A DNA stretch of 64,000 bases. Origin: Cohnella lupini. GTDB taxonomy: Bacteria > Bacillota > Bacilli > Paenibacillales > Paenibacillaceae. The stretch is from the NCBI RefSeq assembly GCF_003386205.1, contig NZ_QRDY01000008.1, forward strand, positions 62,001 to 126,000, written 5' to 3'. The translations under genes and the position numbers were made by a program. The notes beneath the pieces were generated by a model. It ran no database searches and was not told the DNA's origin. It was given only the letters and a program-made list of their open reading frames with translations. This document shows, in pieces, positions 17,447 through 24,562 of this stretch (position 1 is its first letter; the number at the start of each line of letters is the position of its first letter).

Positions 17447-17730
17447 CACCGCCAGGCACGCTTATTTTTACTCTGGGAGCAACTTTGAGTCAAATAGCAC
17501 CGCCAGGCATGCTTATTTTTCTCAGGGAGCAACTTTGAGCGAAATAGCACCGCCAGGCACGCTTATTTTTACTCTGGGAGCAACTTTGAGGCAAATAGCA
17601 CCGCCAGGCACGCTTATTTTTACTCTGGGAGCAACTTTGAGGGAAATAGCACCGCCAGGCAGGCTTATTTTTCTCTGGGAGCGACTTTGAGGTAAAATAG
17701 TACAGCCAGGCACGCTTATTTCTACTCGCT
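17414..17730 (+). repeat. six tandem copies of a 50-51 bp repeat
   Basis: Units start at 17414, 17464, 17515, 17565, 17616 and 17667 and end at 17717; a partial, diverged seventh copy follows. Each unit runs from ATTTTTACTCTGGGAGCAAC through TTTGAG and AATAGCACCGCCAGGCACGC. Copies differ at only a few positions, and the last is the most diverged. Length alternates between 50 and 51 bases by gain or loss of single A or T residues. The array begins inside the end of the DUF302 gene and fills the gap before the methyltransferase gene. There are no unique spacers, so it is not a CRISPR array. Confidence 0.95.
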
Positions 17731-17791
17731 GGGTGAACTAAGTAGTAATGATATAACTTAATAAGGATGAGAAATAAAGGAGCTTCGGGAA

Positions 17792-18412
17792 ATGACTCGC
17801 AACGACAACGAGAAGGAAGCGCTGAGGCAAGCGTATAATAACTTTGCAGAGCAAAGAAACCAGGCTCAGATGGAGCCGTGGAAATTCAAGGAACGGCAGA
17901 GCTTCCTGCAGACGCTAGCCGAGGAGGACAAAAACTCCATCCTGGAGCTGGGATCCGGAACGGGCCGCGACGGGGCATACTTCAAGGAAAACCGATTCGA
18001 TGTCGTCTGCGTGGATTTATCCGACGAGATGGTGCGACTGTGCCTGGAAAAAGGGTTGGACGCTCGGAGGGCGGACTTCGGCAGTTTGGATTTCGCGCCG
18101 GAGCAATTCGAGGCCGTCTATGCGATGAATAGTCTTCTTCATGTTCCGAAGTCCGACTTGGACGAGATTCTGGATCAGATTTACCGCGTCCTAAAGCCCG
18201 GAGGATTATTCTTCTTCGGAGTATACGGCGGGGATAACTCGGAGGGAATCTGGGAAAACGATCCTTACGAGCCTAAGCGTTATTTCTCCATGTACGAGGA
18301 CGAAGAACTGGTCGAAGCCGCGAAGCGATGGTTCGCGGTCGAGGATTTCCATACGGTTGAACTACAAGAGGGTAAACCCCATTTTCAATCTTTACTGCTG
18401 CGCAAGGAATAG
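17792..18412 (+). CDS. class I SAM-dependent methyltransferase
   Basis: 206 residues, a small-molecule-type methyltransferase. SAM-binding motif I is I-L-E-L-G-S-G-T-G-R-D-G at about 50-61, the acidic end of strand two is V-C-V-D-L-S near 75, and motif post-I/II is F-E-A-V-Y-A-M-N-S-L-L-H near 110. A Y-R-V-L-K-P-G-G-L-F-F-F-G strand near 137 is typical of the Methyltransf_11/25 group. No substrate is indicated. The gene has a weak AAAGGAGC site and is 13 bp upstream of the CYTH gene on the same strand, so the two are probably cotranscribed. Confidence 0.85.
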   Translation: MTRNDNEKEALRQAYNNFAEQRNQAQMEPWKFKERQSFLQTLAEEDKNSILELGSGTGRDGAYFKENRFDVVCVDLSDEMVRLCLEKGLDARRADFGSLDFAPEQFEAVYAMNSLLHVPKSDLDEILDQIYRVLKPGGLFFFGVYGGDNSEGIWENDPYEPKRYFSMYEDEELVEAAKRWFAVEDFHTVELQEGKPHFQSLLLRKE

Positions 18413-18424
18413 GAGGAGTACGAG

Positions 18425-18931
18425 TTGTCATTGGAAATTGAAAAGAAGTTCCTGCTGACGGAATTCCCGGCGAGATGGATAGAAGACGGTTCGTTGAGAA
18501 TTCGCTCCGATCAGAGGATCGAGCAGACGTACTTGGCGATGGACGAGACACAGGAACTGCGAGTGCGCAAAATTACCGATCTTGGAAGCGGCGCGGTAAC
18601 TTATAGGCAGACCTTCAAGAAGGGCCACGGTCTTGTCCGCGAAGAGATCGAATACGAAATCTCGGAGGGAATCTTCGACCAAATCATGCAAGCGTTCGAA
18701 GCGACGCCGCTTATAAAACGAAGGGTTACCGTGGATTGGAAGGGCTTCGGGATCGAAATCGATTGCTACGAGCATATCGATCTGATCGTTGCAGAGGTAG
18801 AGTTCGAATCCGTCGAGGCAGCGGATGCTTTCGTGGCGCCGGATTGGATCGTTAGGGATATTAGCTCGGAGAGGGAATACAGCAATAAGAAGATGTGGAA
18901 AGAGGTTCAGGGAAAGGGTTCTTCAGCCTAA
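18425..18931 (+). CDS. CYTH-domain protein (triphosphate-processing fold)
   Basis: 168 residues beginning at a TTG that follows AGGAGGAGTACGAG, the best-placed start. The signature E-x-E-x-K motif (E4-I-E6-K-K8) opens the protein, followed by L-R-V-R-K-I near 42 and the Y-R-Q-T-F-K-K-G-H-G near 60. Late acidic residues in E-I-D-C-Y near 118 and V-A-E-V-E-F near 130 would complete the metal-binding tunnel. CYTH enzymes hydrolyse inorganic triphosphate, thiamine triphosphate or make cAMP; which one is done here cannot be told. It probably forms an operon with the methyltransferase. Confidence 0.85.
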   Translation: MSLEIEKKFLLTEFPARWIEDGSLRIRSDQRIEQTYLAMDETQELRVRKITDLGSGAVTYRQTFKKGHGLVREEIEYEISEGIFDQIMQAFEATPLIKRRVTVDWKGFGIEIDCYEHIDLIVAEVEFESVEAADAFVAPDWIVRDISSEREYSNKKMWKEVQGKGSSA

Positions 18932-18985
18932 GAAACAATTCTGCGTTTCCACATTTTATGCATGTCATCTATTGTTACATAGTGG

Positions 18986-19014
18986 TTGTCGAACTATGAG
19001 GATTTATGTATAAT
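18986..19014 (+). promoter_or_regulatory. sigma-A promoter for the MpsC/DUF2294 gene
   Basis: TTGTCG at 18986-18991 and a perfect TATAAT at 19009-19014 are separated by 17 bases, 55 bases ahead of the DUF2294 start codon. Confidence 0.7.
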
Positions 19015-19068
19015 AAACAATATTAATAGTCCAAATGTTCGGATATACCGAGATTTGAAGGTGAAACC

Positions 19069-19416
19069 ATGAGGCACTTGGACACGAACGAGCACAAAAA
19101 GAGAATGTGTCAGCTATACAACGAGATATCGAAGGAATTGTTCGGCTTCGGCACGACTCTCTTAAGGGCGACCGTTGACGGAGATATCGTAACCCTCGTT
19201 GCCAAGCACCGTCGTTCCCCGCGTTCCGACGCCATGGAGAAGGAATCCCCCGGCTTGAAGCTGGAAGTGGATTTCCGCATGTCGCTTCTTTATAAGAAGA
19301 AATTTCGGGAGAAGCTGGAGACGGAGATGGAGCTGTCGATCGATGCGGTGTTGAGGGATTACGATTCCGCCACTCAGTGGGCCATAACGAACGTGATCTT
19401 GCGAAGCTCGGATTGA
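19069..19416 (+). CDS. MpsC-family (DUF2294) protein
   Basis: 115 residues. The conserved shape of the family is visible: a helix with M-C-Q-L-Y-N-E-I-S-K-E-L-F-G-F-G, then R-A-T-V-D-G-D-I-V-T-L-V near 44, L-L-Y-K-K-K-F-R-E near 78 and a closing helix with D-Y-D-S-A-T-Q-W-A. MpsC-like domains are linked in other Bacillota to a sodium-translocating, membrane-potential-generating system, but short single-domain versions like this one are widespread and uncharacterised. No membrane segment is seen. It has its own promoter and a GAAGGTGAAACC leader. Confidence 0.75.
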   Translation: MRHLDTNEHKKRMCQLYNEISKELFGFGTTLLRATVDGDIVTLVAKHRRSPRSDAMEKESPGLKLEVDFRMSLLYKKKFREKLETEMELSIDAVLRDYDSATQWAITNVILRSSD

Positions 19417-19507
19417 AATTCGGATTCTTGCCGATAATTGAATATAACGGTTGGTTCCTTCGGATCGATTCTGAGGGTAAATCCATTTAAGCGCAACGGG
19501 TGGCTGA

Positions 19508-19568
19508 CTTTCTTTGTTTACAAAGAAAAGCGTTCTTGTTTATTCAAGAATGCTTTTCTTTTTGTTTT
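19508..19568 (+). terminator. intrinsic terminator with overlapping alternative hairpin
   Basis: AAAGAAAAGCGTTCTTG (19522-19538) pairs over 17 positions, one a G-T wobble, with CAAGAATGCTTTTCTTT (19545-19561) across a six-base loop, followed by more Ts. The bases just upstream, CTTTCTTTG (19508-19516), can instead pair with CAAAGAAAAG (19521-19530), taking away the left arm of the terminator. That geometry is like an antiterminator. It may regulate the binding-protein gene 40 bases downstream, or may simply end the DUF2294 transcript. A possible -10 box (TATATT, 19568-19573) right after it is compatible with the second option. Confidence 0.7.
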
Positions 19569-19608
19569 ATATTGCTGTGCCAATACGACACTCCGGGAGG
19601 AACAAAAG

Positions 19609-20739
19609 ATGAGTAAGAAATGGATGGGTTTTACGATGGCAACCGCGCTGGTATCTCTGACGCTGTTGGCAGGCTGCGGCAACAACGCGAATAACGCGGG
19701 AGAGAGTCCGGCCGCAAGCTCGCCGGCGACTTCGTCCGCTCCGGCGGACGGCTCGGCATCCCCGGACGCGCCTGCGGGCGATCCGACTAAGCTGGTCATC
19801 TCCACTTGGGGCTTCTCCGCGGAATTCTTCGACGCGGAGGTATTCGGACCCTTCGAGAAAGCGCACAATGTAAAGATCGTACTGGAGACCGGCAACAACG
19901 CCGATCGCTTGAACAAGATCCGCCAAGGTACCTCGGATATCGACGTGGTCTATCTGTCCGACTATTATGCGCAGCAAGCGATCGACGAAGGCTTATTCGA
20001 GAAGATCGATCCGACCAAGATTCCGAACATTCAGAATATCTTCAGCATCGCCCAAGCGCCGCTTGGAGTCGATTACGGACCCGCCTACACGGTCGGCCAG
20101 CTCGGCATCGCGTACAATCCCGATATGGTGGACAAGGAAATTACTTCATGGAGCGATCTATGGGACCCGAGCTTAAAGAATAACTTGACTATGCCGAACA
20201 TTACCGGAACGGCGGGACCTATGGTCGTGGATGCCGCTTCGCGCGTTGCGGGCAACAGCACTTTCAACGAGGATGCGGCTTTCTCGAAGCTCGCGGAGCT
20301 TAAAGACAACGTCGTGAAATTTTACGGCCAGACGTCCGAGTTCGTGAACATGTTCGCGCAGCAAGAAATCGCGGGCGGTCCGATCATGGAATCGTACTTC
20401 AAGGATCTGCAAGCCGCCGTTCCCGGCGCGAAATTCGTTAAGCCCGCTGAAGGCGGATATGCCGTCATGAACACGCTTAACGTCGTTAAGGGATCGAAGA
20501 ACAAGGAGCTTGCCGAGGCGTTCATCGACTGGCAATTAAGCAAGGAAGTTCAAGAGAAATCCGCCAAAGCCAAGGTCGACTCGCCGGTGAACAAGGACGT
20601 GCAGCTGACGGAAGAGGAAGCCAAAGGAGTTACTTACGGCGCCGAAGTCATCGAGAAGCTCAATAAGCTGGATATGGCGTTCGTTAACAAAAACATAGCC
20701 AATTGGACCGACCGCTGGAACAAAGAAGTCGCGAACTAA
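19609..20739 (+). CDS. PotD-like substrate-binding lipoprotein of a purine-salvage importer
   Basis: 376 residues from the ATG after GGGAGGAACAAAAG. The frame extends upstream through the terminator but without a usable start. The signal peptide ends at lipobox L-L-A-G-C near residue 22, and a Ser/Ala/Pro linker follows. The mature protein is of the spermidine/putrescine class: L-V-I-S-T-W-G near 64, D-I-D-V-V-Y-L-S near 108, G-I-A-Y-N-P near 167. The genes that follow (nucleoside hydrolase, two Pot-like permeases, ATPase, adenine deaminase) make a nucleoside or purine base more likely than a polyamine as substrate. Confidence 0.82.
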   Translation: MSKKWMGFTMATALVSLTLLAGCGNNANNAGESPAASSPATSSAPADGSASPDAPAGDPTKLVISTWGFSAEFFDAEVFGPFEKAHNVKIVLETGNNADRLNKIRQGTSDIDVVYLSDYYAQQAIDEGLFEKIDPTKIPNIQNIFSIAQAPLGVDYGPAYTVGQLGIAYNPDMVDKEITSWSDLWDPSLKNNLTMPNITGTAGPMVVDAASRVAGNSTFNEDAAFSKLAELKDNVVKFYGQTSEFVNMFAQQEIAGGPIMESYFKDLQAAVPGAKFVKPAEGGYAVMNTLNVVKGSKNKELAEAFIDWQLSKEVQEKSAKAKVDSPVNKDVQLTEEEAKGVTYGAEVIEKLNKLDMAFVNKNIANWTDRWNKEVAN

Positions 20740-20768
20740 CGGTCGGATTATAAGGAGACGAAGCGCAA

Positions 20769-21698
20769 ATGAGTAAGCGAGTCATCTTGGACGTGGATAC
20801 CGGCATCGACGATGCGCTGGGAATTCTCTTGGCGGTGAAGAGCGGCAAGCTTAAGATCGAGGGAGTTACGACCGTATGCGGCAACGTATCGCTCGAGCAG
20901 GCAACGTTGAATACATGCAAAATTCTCGAGCTTGCGGGGGCGGAGGATATTCCCGTCTATGCCGGAGCCTCCGCTCCGCTTATCCGCAAGTCCCATTACG
21001 AGCACCGGGTGCACGGTTCCGACGGGTTGGGCGGAGCGCTCTCCGATAGAGTGCCGGTTAAGCAACCCGAAGCGGGCTTCGGGCCAAGCTTCATCGTGGA
21101 GACGGCGCTTCGCTATTCCGGCGATCTTACGCTCATCATGACCGCGCCGCTCACCAATCTAGCCATCGCGCTTCAGCAATGCCCGGATCTGCCCCGCCAT
21201 ATCAGAGAAGTCATCTATATGGGGGGCGTCGTTCAGGGACCCGGCAACGTAACGCCTTCGGCGGAATACAACATCTATGCCGATCCCGAAGCGGCAAGGC
21301 TAGTCGTCGATGCCGGATTCGAGAGTTTGACGCAAGTCGGACTGGATGTCACGCGGAAGGCGCTTCTGACCGAGGGACACATCGAGTTGCTGACCGAACC
21401 GGCTATTCGGAATTATGTGCAAGAGAGTACGGCGATCTATATCGATCGCTATGAATTCGTAAACGGCGTGCGCGCCTGCGCTTTGCACGATCCGCTTGCC
21501 GTCGGCGTGGCGATCTGGCCGGAGCTCGTGGAGGCGAAGGAATACTTCGTCGACGTCGAAACGACAAGCCGCCTGAACGACGGTCGAACGGTATGCGACG
21601 TTCAGAATAGGTTAGGTCATCCGCCGAATGTTCGCGTCTGCGAGCAGGTCGATTCGGAGAGCTTTCTAGATCGATTTATCTCATCGCTGAATTCGTAG
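20769..21698 (+). CDS. nucleoside hydrolase (inosine-uridine preferring family)
   Basis: 309 residues, standard for the family. The calcium-binding signature D-V-D-T-G-I-D-D is at 8-15, N-V-S near 40, T-A-P-L-T-N-L-A near 124, an M-G-G motif near 151, the E-Y-N-I-Y-A-D-P-E-A-A motif near 165 and C-A-L-H-D-P-L-A near 237. The last contains the His/Asp pair of the active site. It cleaves ribonucleosides to free base and ribose in the cytoplasm. Flanked by the binding protein and permeases of the same operon, it probably acts on the imported nucleoside, with released adenine passed to the deaminase at the operon's end. Confidence 0.93.
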   Translation: MSKRVILDVDTGIDDALGILLAVKSGKLKIEGVTTVCGNVSLEQATLNTCKILELAGAEDIPVYAGASAPLIRKSHYEHRVHGSDGLGGALSDRVPVKQPEAGFGPSFIVETALRYSGDLTLIMTAPLTNLAIALQQCPDLPRHIREVIYMGGVVQGPGNVTPSAEYNIYADPEAARLVVDAGFESLTQVGLDVTRKALLTEGHIELLTEPAIRNYVQESTAIYIDRYEFVNGVRACALHDPLAVGVAIWPELVEAKEYFVDVETTSRLNDGRTVCDVQNRLGHPPNVRVCEQVDSESFLDRFISSLNS

Positions 21699-21781
21699 CG
21701 CACAATCAGCCGTTCCGCCGATACCGAATATTTCTCCCGCCGCTTGGCAGTCGGCAAGGAGTCTAGCATAGGAGTTGCGTG

Positions 21782-22603
21782 ATGAAAAAATCCGTGCTGT
21801 ACGGGCTGCTGCTCCCGGGATTGCTCTTTCTGGGAATCTTCATGGTCATTCCGATCGTGCTTACGATCGGATCGACCTTCTATCATGACGGGACATTGAC
21901 GTTGAGCGGCTATACCCACTTCTTCGGAGATTCGTATTTCAACCAAATTCTGCTCACGACGGTCGTAGTCAGCTTGATCACGACGTTGCTGTGCTTGGCG
22001 CTCGGGTTTCCGACCGCGTACTACATCTCCAGGAAGACGGCTCGCAGCAAGGGCATCCTGCTCGCGATAGCCATCTTTCCGTTGCTCACCAGTCCCATCG
22101 TTCGCTCGTTTAGCTGGATGATCATTCTCGGCCGTAAAGGCCTGATCAACGACGCCATCGTCGGTTTAGGCTTGTCGGACAAACCTCTCGACATTTTGTA
22201 TACGCCAACCGCGATCGTCATCGGCTTGACGCATCTATTCCTGCCGATCATGATTATCTCGCTCGTCGGCGTGCTCGAGAATATCGATACTGATCTCGTG
22301 ATTGCGGCCCAGAGTCTTGGGGCTTCCCGCATGTCCGCGTTTGTCCGGATCGTATTCCCGCTGGCATTGCCGGGCATTGTCATCGGCGCCGTGCTCGTAT
22401 TCGTAGGAAGCCTGACGGCGTATACGACTCCGGCGTTGCTCGGCGGCAAGCAACGCGTCATCTCTACTTTTCTGTATCAGAACGCCATGACGCTTAACGA
22501 CTGGTTTCTGGCGTCGGTTATCGCCGTCATCATGATCGCCATTACCTTTATCGTCGTCGGTTTAATGAACCGAGCGGCTCGTCAATTAAATCCGAAGGGG
22601 TAG
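21782..22603 (+). CDS. ABC importer permease, PotB class
   Basis: 273 residues with six hydrophobic segments starting near residue 8. The ATPase-contact loop reads I-A-A-Q-S-L-G-A-S-R-M-S-A-F near 180, the form typical of PotB/PotC-type permeases (sulfate/polyamine/iron class). A GTG three bases upstream is in frame, but GGAG at 21771-21774 is best spaced for the ATG. It pairs with the permease encoded five bases downstream. Confidence 0.88.
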   Translation: MKKSVLYGLLLPGLLFLGIFMVIPIVLTIGSTFYHDGTLTLSGYTHFFGDSYFNQILLTTVVVSLITTLLCLALGFPTAYYISRKTARSKGILLAIAIFPLLTSPIVRSFSWMIILGRKGLINDAIVGLGLSDKPLDILYTPTAIVIGLTHLFLPIMIISLVGVLENIDTDLVIAAQSLGASRMSAFVRIVFPLALPGIVIGAVLVFVGSLTAYTTPALLGGKQRVISTFLYQNAMTLNDWFLASVIAVIMIAITFIVVGLMNRAARQLNPKG

Positions 22604-22607
22604 AAGC

Positions 22608-23396
22608 ATGCGGGAAAAACATTTCGGACTGGGCTTATTCAGCCTGCTTGTCTTCGTCTTTCTTCTCGGTCCGCTGCTCATTATCTTCGCGACTTCGTTC
22701 GAGCCGGGAATCGTGCTTCAATTCCCGCCGGACGGGTTTTCCTTCCGCTGGTACGAGCAGATTTTCAAAGTGGAAGGTTTTCTGCGCACGTTCAAGACTT
22801 CGATCGCGATCTCGCTGCTAGGCAACGTATTCGCGCTATTGTTCGGTATTCCCGCGGCGTATGCCCTCAGCCGTTCTTCCTTTCGAGGTAAGGAGCTGAT
22901 CAACGGCTTATTCCTCTCGCCGATTCTGATTCCCGGCATCGTGCTGGGGTTCACTTTAATGAAATATTTGATCGTGGTATATCATTTGCCCATGTATGCC
23001 GGCTTGCTGATCGGACATACCGTCATTATGCTGCCTTTCATCGTCAGGGTCGTGGCTTCGAGCCTGTCCACTTTCGATTTCGCCATCGAGGAGGCCGCAT
23101 TGAGCTTAGGCGCCGGAAGAATGTCCGCGTTCTTCAAGGTAGTGCTGCCCAACATCCGTTCCGGCATTATCGCCTCCATGCTGATCGCGTTCTTGGAGTC
23201 GTTCAACAATATCGATATTTCGGTTTATATGACCGGACCTGGAGTCAGTACGCTGCCGATCGAGATGCTAACTTACGTGGAAAACCATTTCGATCCTACC
23301 ATCGCGGCGATTTCCGTGCTTCTCATGGTGCTGACCGGCGTGCTGATGCTCGTGATCGAACGCTTGATGGGGCTTTCCCAGTTCACTCGACGGTAA
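22608..23396 (+). CDS. ABC importer permease, PotC class
   Basis: 262 residues, six membrane segments. The coupling loop reads I-E-E-A-A-L-S-L-G-A-G-R-M-S-A-F-F near 162-178. F-E-P-G-I-V-L-Q-F-P-P near 30 and the F-S-F-R-W-Y-E motif that follows are common to PotC-like proteins. The start lies four bases after the previous stop, with GAAGGGG upstream. It completes the membrane part of the nucleoside/purine importer. Confidence 0.88.
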   Translation: MREKHFGLGLFSLLVFVFLLGPLLIIFATSFEPGIVLQFPPDGFSFRWYEQIFKVEGFLRTFKTSIAISLLGNVFALLFGIPAAYALSRSSFRGKELINGLFLSPILIPGIVLGFTLMKYLIVVYHLPMYAGLLIGHTVIMLPFIVRVVASSLSTFDFAIEEAALSLGAGRMSAFFKVVLPNIRSGIIASMLIAFLESFNNIDISVYMTGPGVSTLPIEMLTYVENHFDPTIAAISVLLMVLTGVLMLVIERLMGLSQFTRR

Positions 23397-23434
23397 GCGA
23401 TTCAACATTACGGTAAAGGAGGCTCTGATAAGCT

Positions 23435-24499
23435 ATGACACTGCTAACGCTGGAAAGCGTCTCGGTCGCTTACGGGAGCCAGACGATATTGAAGGATTTG
23501 AATTTAGACGTGGAGAAGGGACAACTGCTTTCCCTTCTCGGCCCTAGCGGCTGCGGAAAGACGACGACCTTAAGGTTGATCGCCGGGTTTCTGGAAGCCA
23601 AAGAGGGAACATTCCGGTTCGCCGGCGATGATTATACGAGAAAACCCGTGAATAAACGGAACTTCGGCATCGTATTCCAAAGCTATGCTCTGTTCCCGCA
23701 TATGTCGGTATTCGATAACGTTGCGTTCGGACTGAGAATGCGCAAGACGAAGGAAACCGACGTCAAGTCCCGCGTGAAGCGTATTCTGGAGGTCGTCAGT
23801 CTCGGAGGCTTCGAGACGAGGTTCCCGAAGGAGCTTTCGGGAGGGCAGAGGCAACGGGTCGCCATCGCCAGAGCGCTAGTCATCGAGCCCGATCTGCTTC
23901 TATTCGACGAGCCTCTCAGCAATCTCGACGCGAATCTGCGTTCCGGCATGCGCGTGGAAATCCGCCGAATTCAGCAGGAGCTTGGCATTACGACGCTATA
24001 CGTCTCCCACGATCAAGAGGAATGCTTCTCCATCTCCGACCGGGTCGCGGTCATGAACAAAGGGCTGATCGAGCAGATCGACCGTCCGGAAACGATCTTC
24101 AAGTATCCGGCTACGGAATTCGTGGCTCGGTTTATCGGCTTTCATAATTTCTTGAATTTCACCGAGCGCGCGGAATCCGAAGGGGTCATCTCGCTTCGGG
24201 CAGGCGAGCATCTGTTTACGGCCGTCGCTAATCCCGGCACAACGCGCCCCGGCGCGCTCAAAGGAGCTATTCGTCCCGACGACCTCGTAGTCGCTGCCGA
24301 GGATAGATCGGGACCGGGCGTTATCGGGTCCTTGCCCGGAATCGTGAAGGTCAGCACCTATCTAGGCAGGAGCTACCAATATGTCGTGGAGACGGCGCTC
24401 GGCAACTTCACGGCCAATCAGGAGATGGAGAAACCGTTTTACAGCGGACAATCGGTTACCCTGCGGTTTCCGCCCGACAAGCTGGTGCTCGTCGATTGA
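23435..24499 (+). CDS. ABC importer ATPase, PotA class
   Basis: 354 residues. Walker A G-P-S-G-C-G-K-T-T is near 33-41, the Q-loop in F-Q-S-Y-A-L-F-P-H near 82, the signature L-S-G-G-Q-R-Q-R-V-A near 133, Walker B L-L-L-F-D-E-P near 153 and the switch His in Y-V-S-H-D near 190. A C-terminal TOBE-like domain fills the last 110 residues. It powers the neighbouring Pot-type permeases. It is the only ABC ATPase gene in the window, though four other importers are encoded here, so it is either dedicated or shared; its class makes dedication more likely. Confidence 0.92.
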   Translation: MTLLTLESVSVAYGSQTILKDLNLDVEKGQLLSLLGPSGCGKTTTLRLIAGFLEAKEGTFRFAGDDYTRKPVNKRNFGIVFQSYALFPHMSVFDNVAFGLRMRKTKETDVKSRVKRILEVVSLGGFETRFPKELSGGQRQRVAIARALVIEPDLLLFDEPLSNLDANLRSGMRVEIRRIQQELGITTLYVSHDQEECFSISDRVAVMNKGLIEQIDRPETIFKYPATEFVARFIGFHNFLNFTERAESEGVISLRAGEHLFTAVANPGTTRPGALKGAIRPDDLVVAAEDRSGPGVIGSLPGIVKVSTYLGRSYQYVVETALGNFTANQEMEKPFYSGQSVTLRFPPDKLVLVD

Positions 24500-24562
24500 T
24501 AGCGGACGCCGTCCGCGCAGATCGGCAGCTTCATTTTCCAGGATAGGAGAGACTTTGAACCC

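Noticed and set aside
17522-17713. Minus-strand repeat peptide frame with 17-residue period
   Set aside because: It results from the 51 bp repeat length being a multiple of three. The frame depends on the array, lacks a proper start site and is broken by the 50-bp units.
17414-17730. CRISPR array
   Set aside because: Units are directly adjacent without unique spacers, are not palindromic CRISPR-type repeats, and no cas gene is near.
19485-19510. T-box-like element (AACGGGTGGCT) before the purine-salvage operon
   Set aside because: It only partly resembles the T-box core, the leader is far too short for a specifier domain, and the operon is not for amino acids.
19438-19608. N-terminal extension of the PotD-like binding protein
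   Set aside because: It would translate through the terminator hairpin and place the signal peptide internally. The ATG at 19609 has a clear GGGAGG site and a proper lipoprotein signal.
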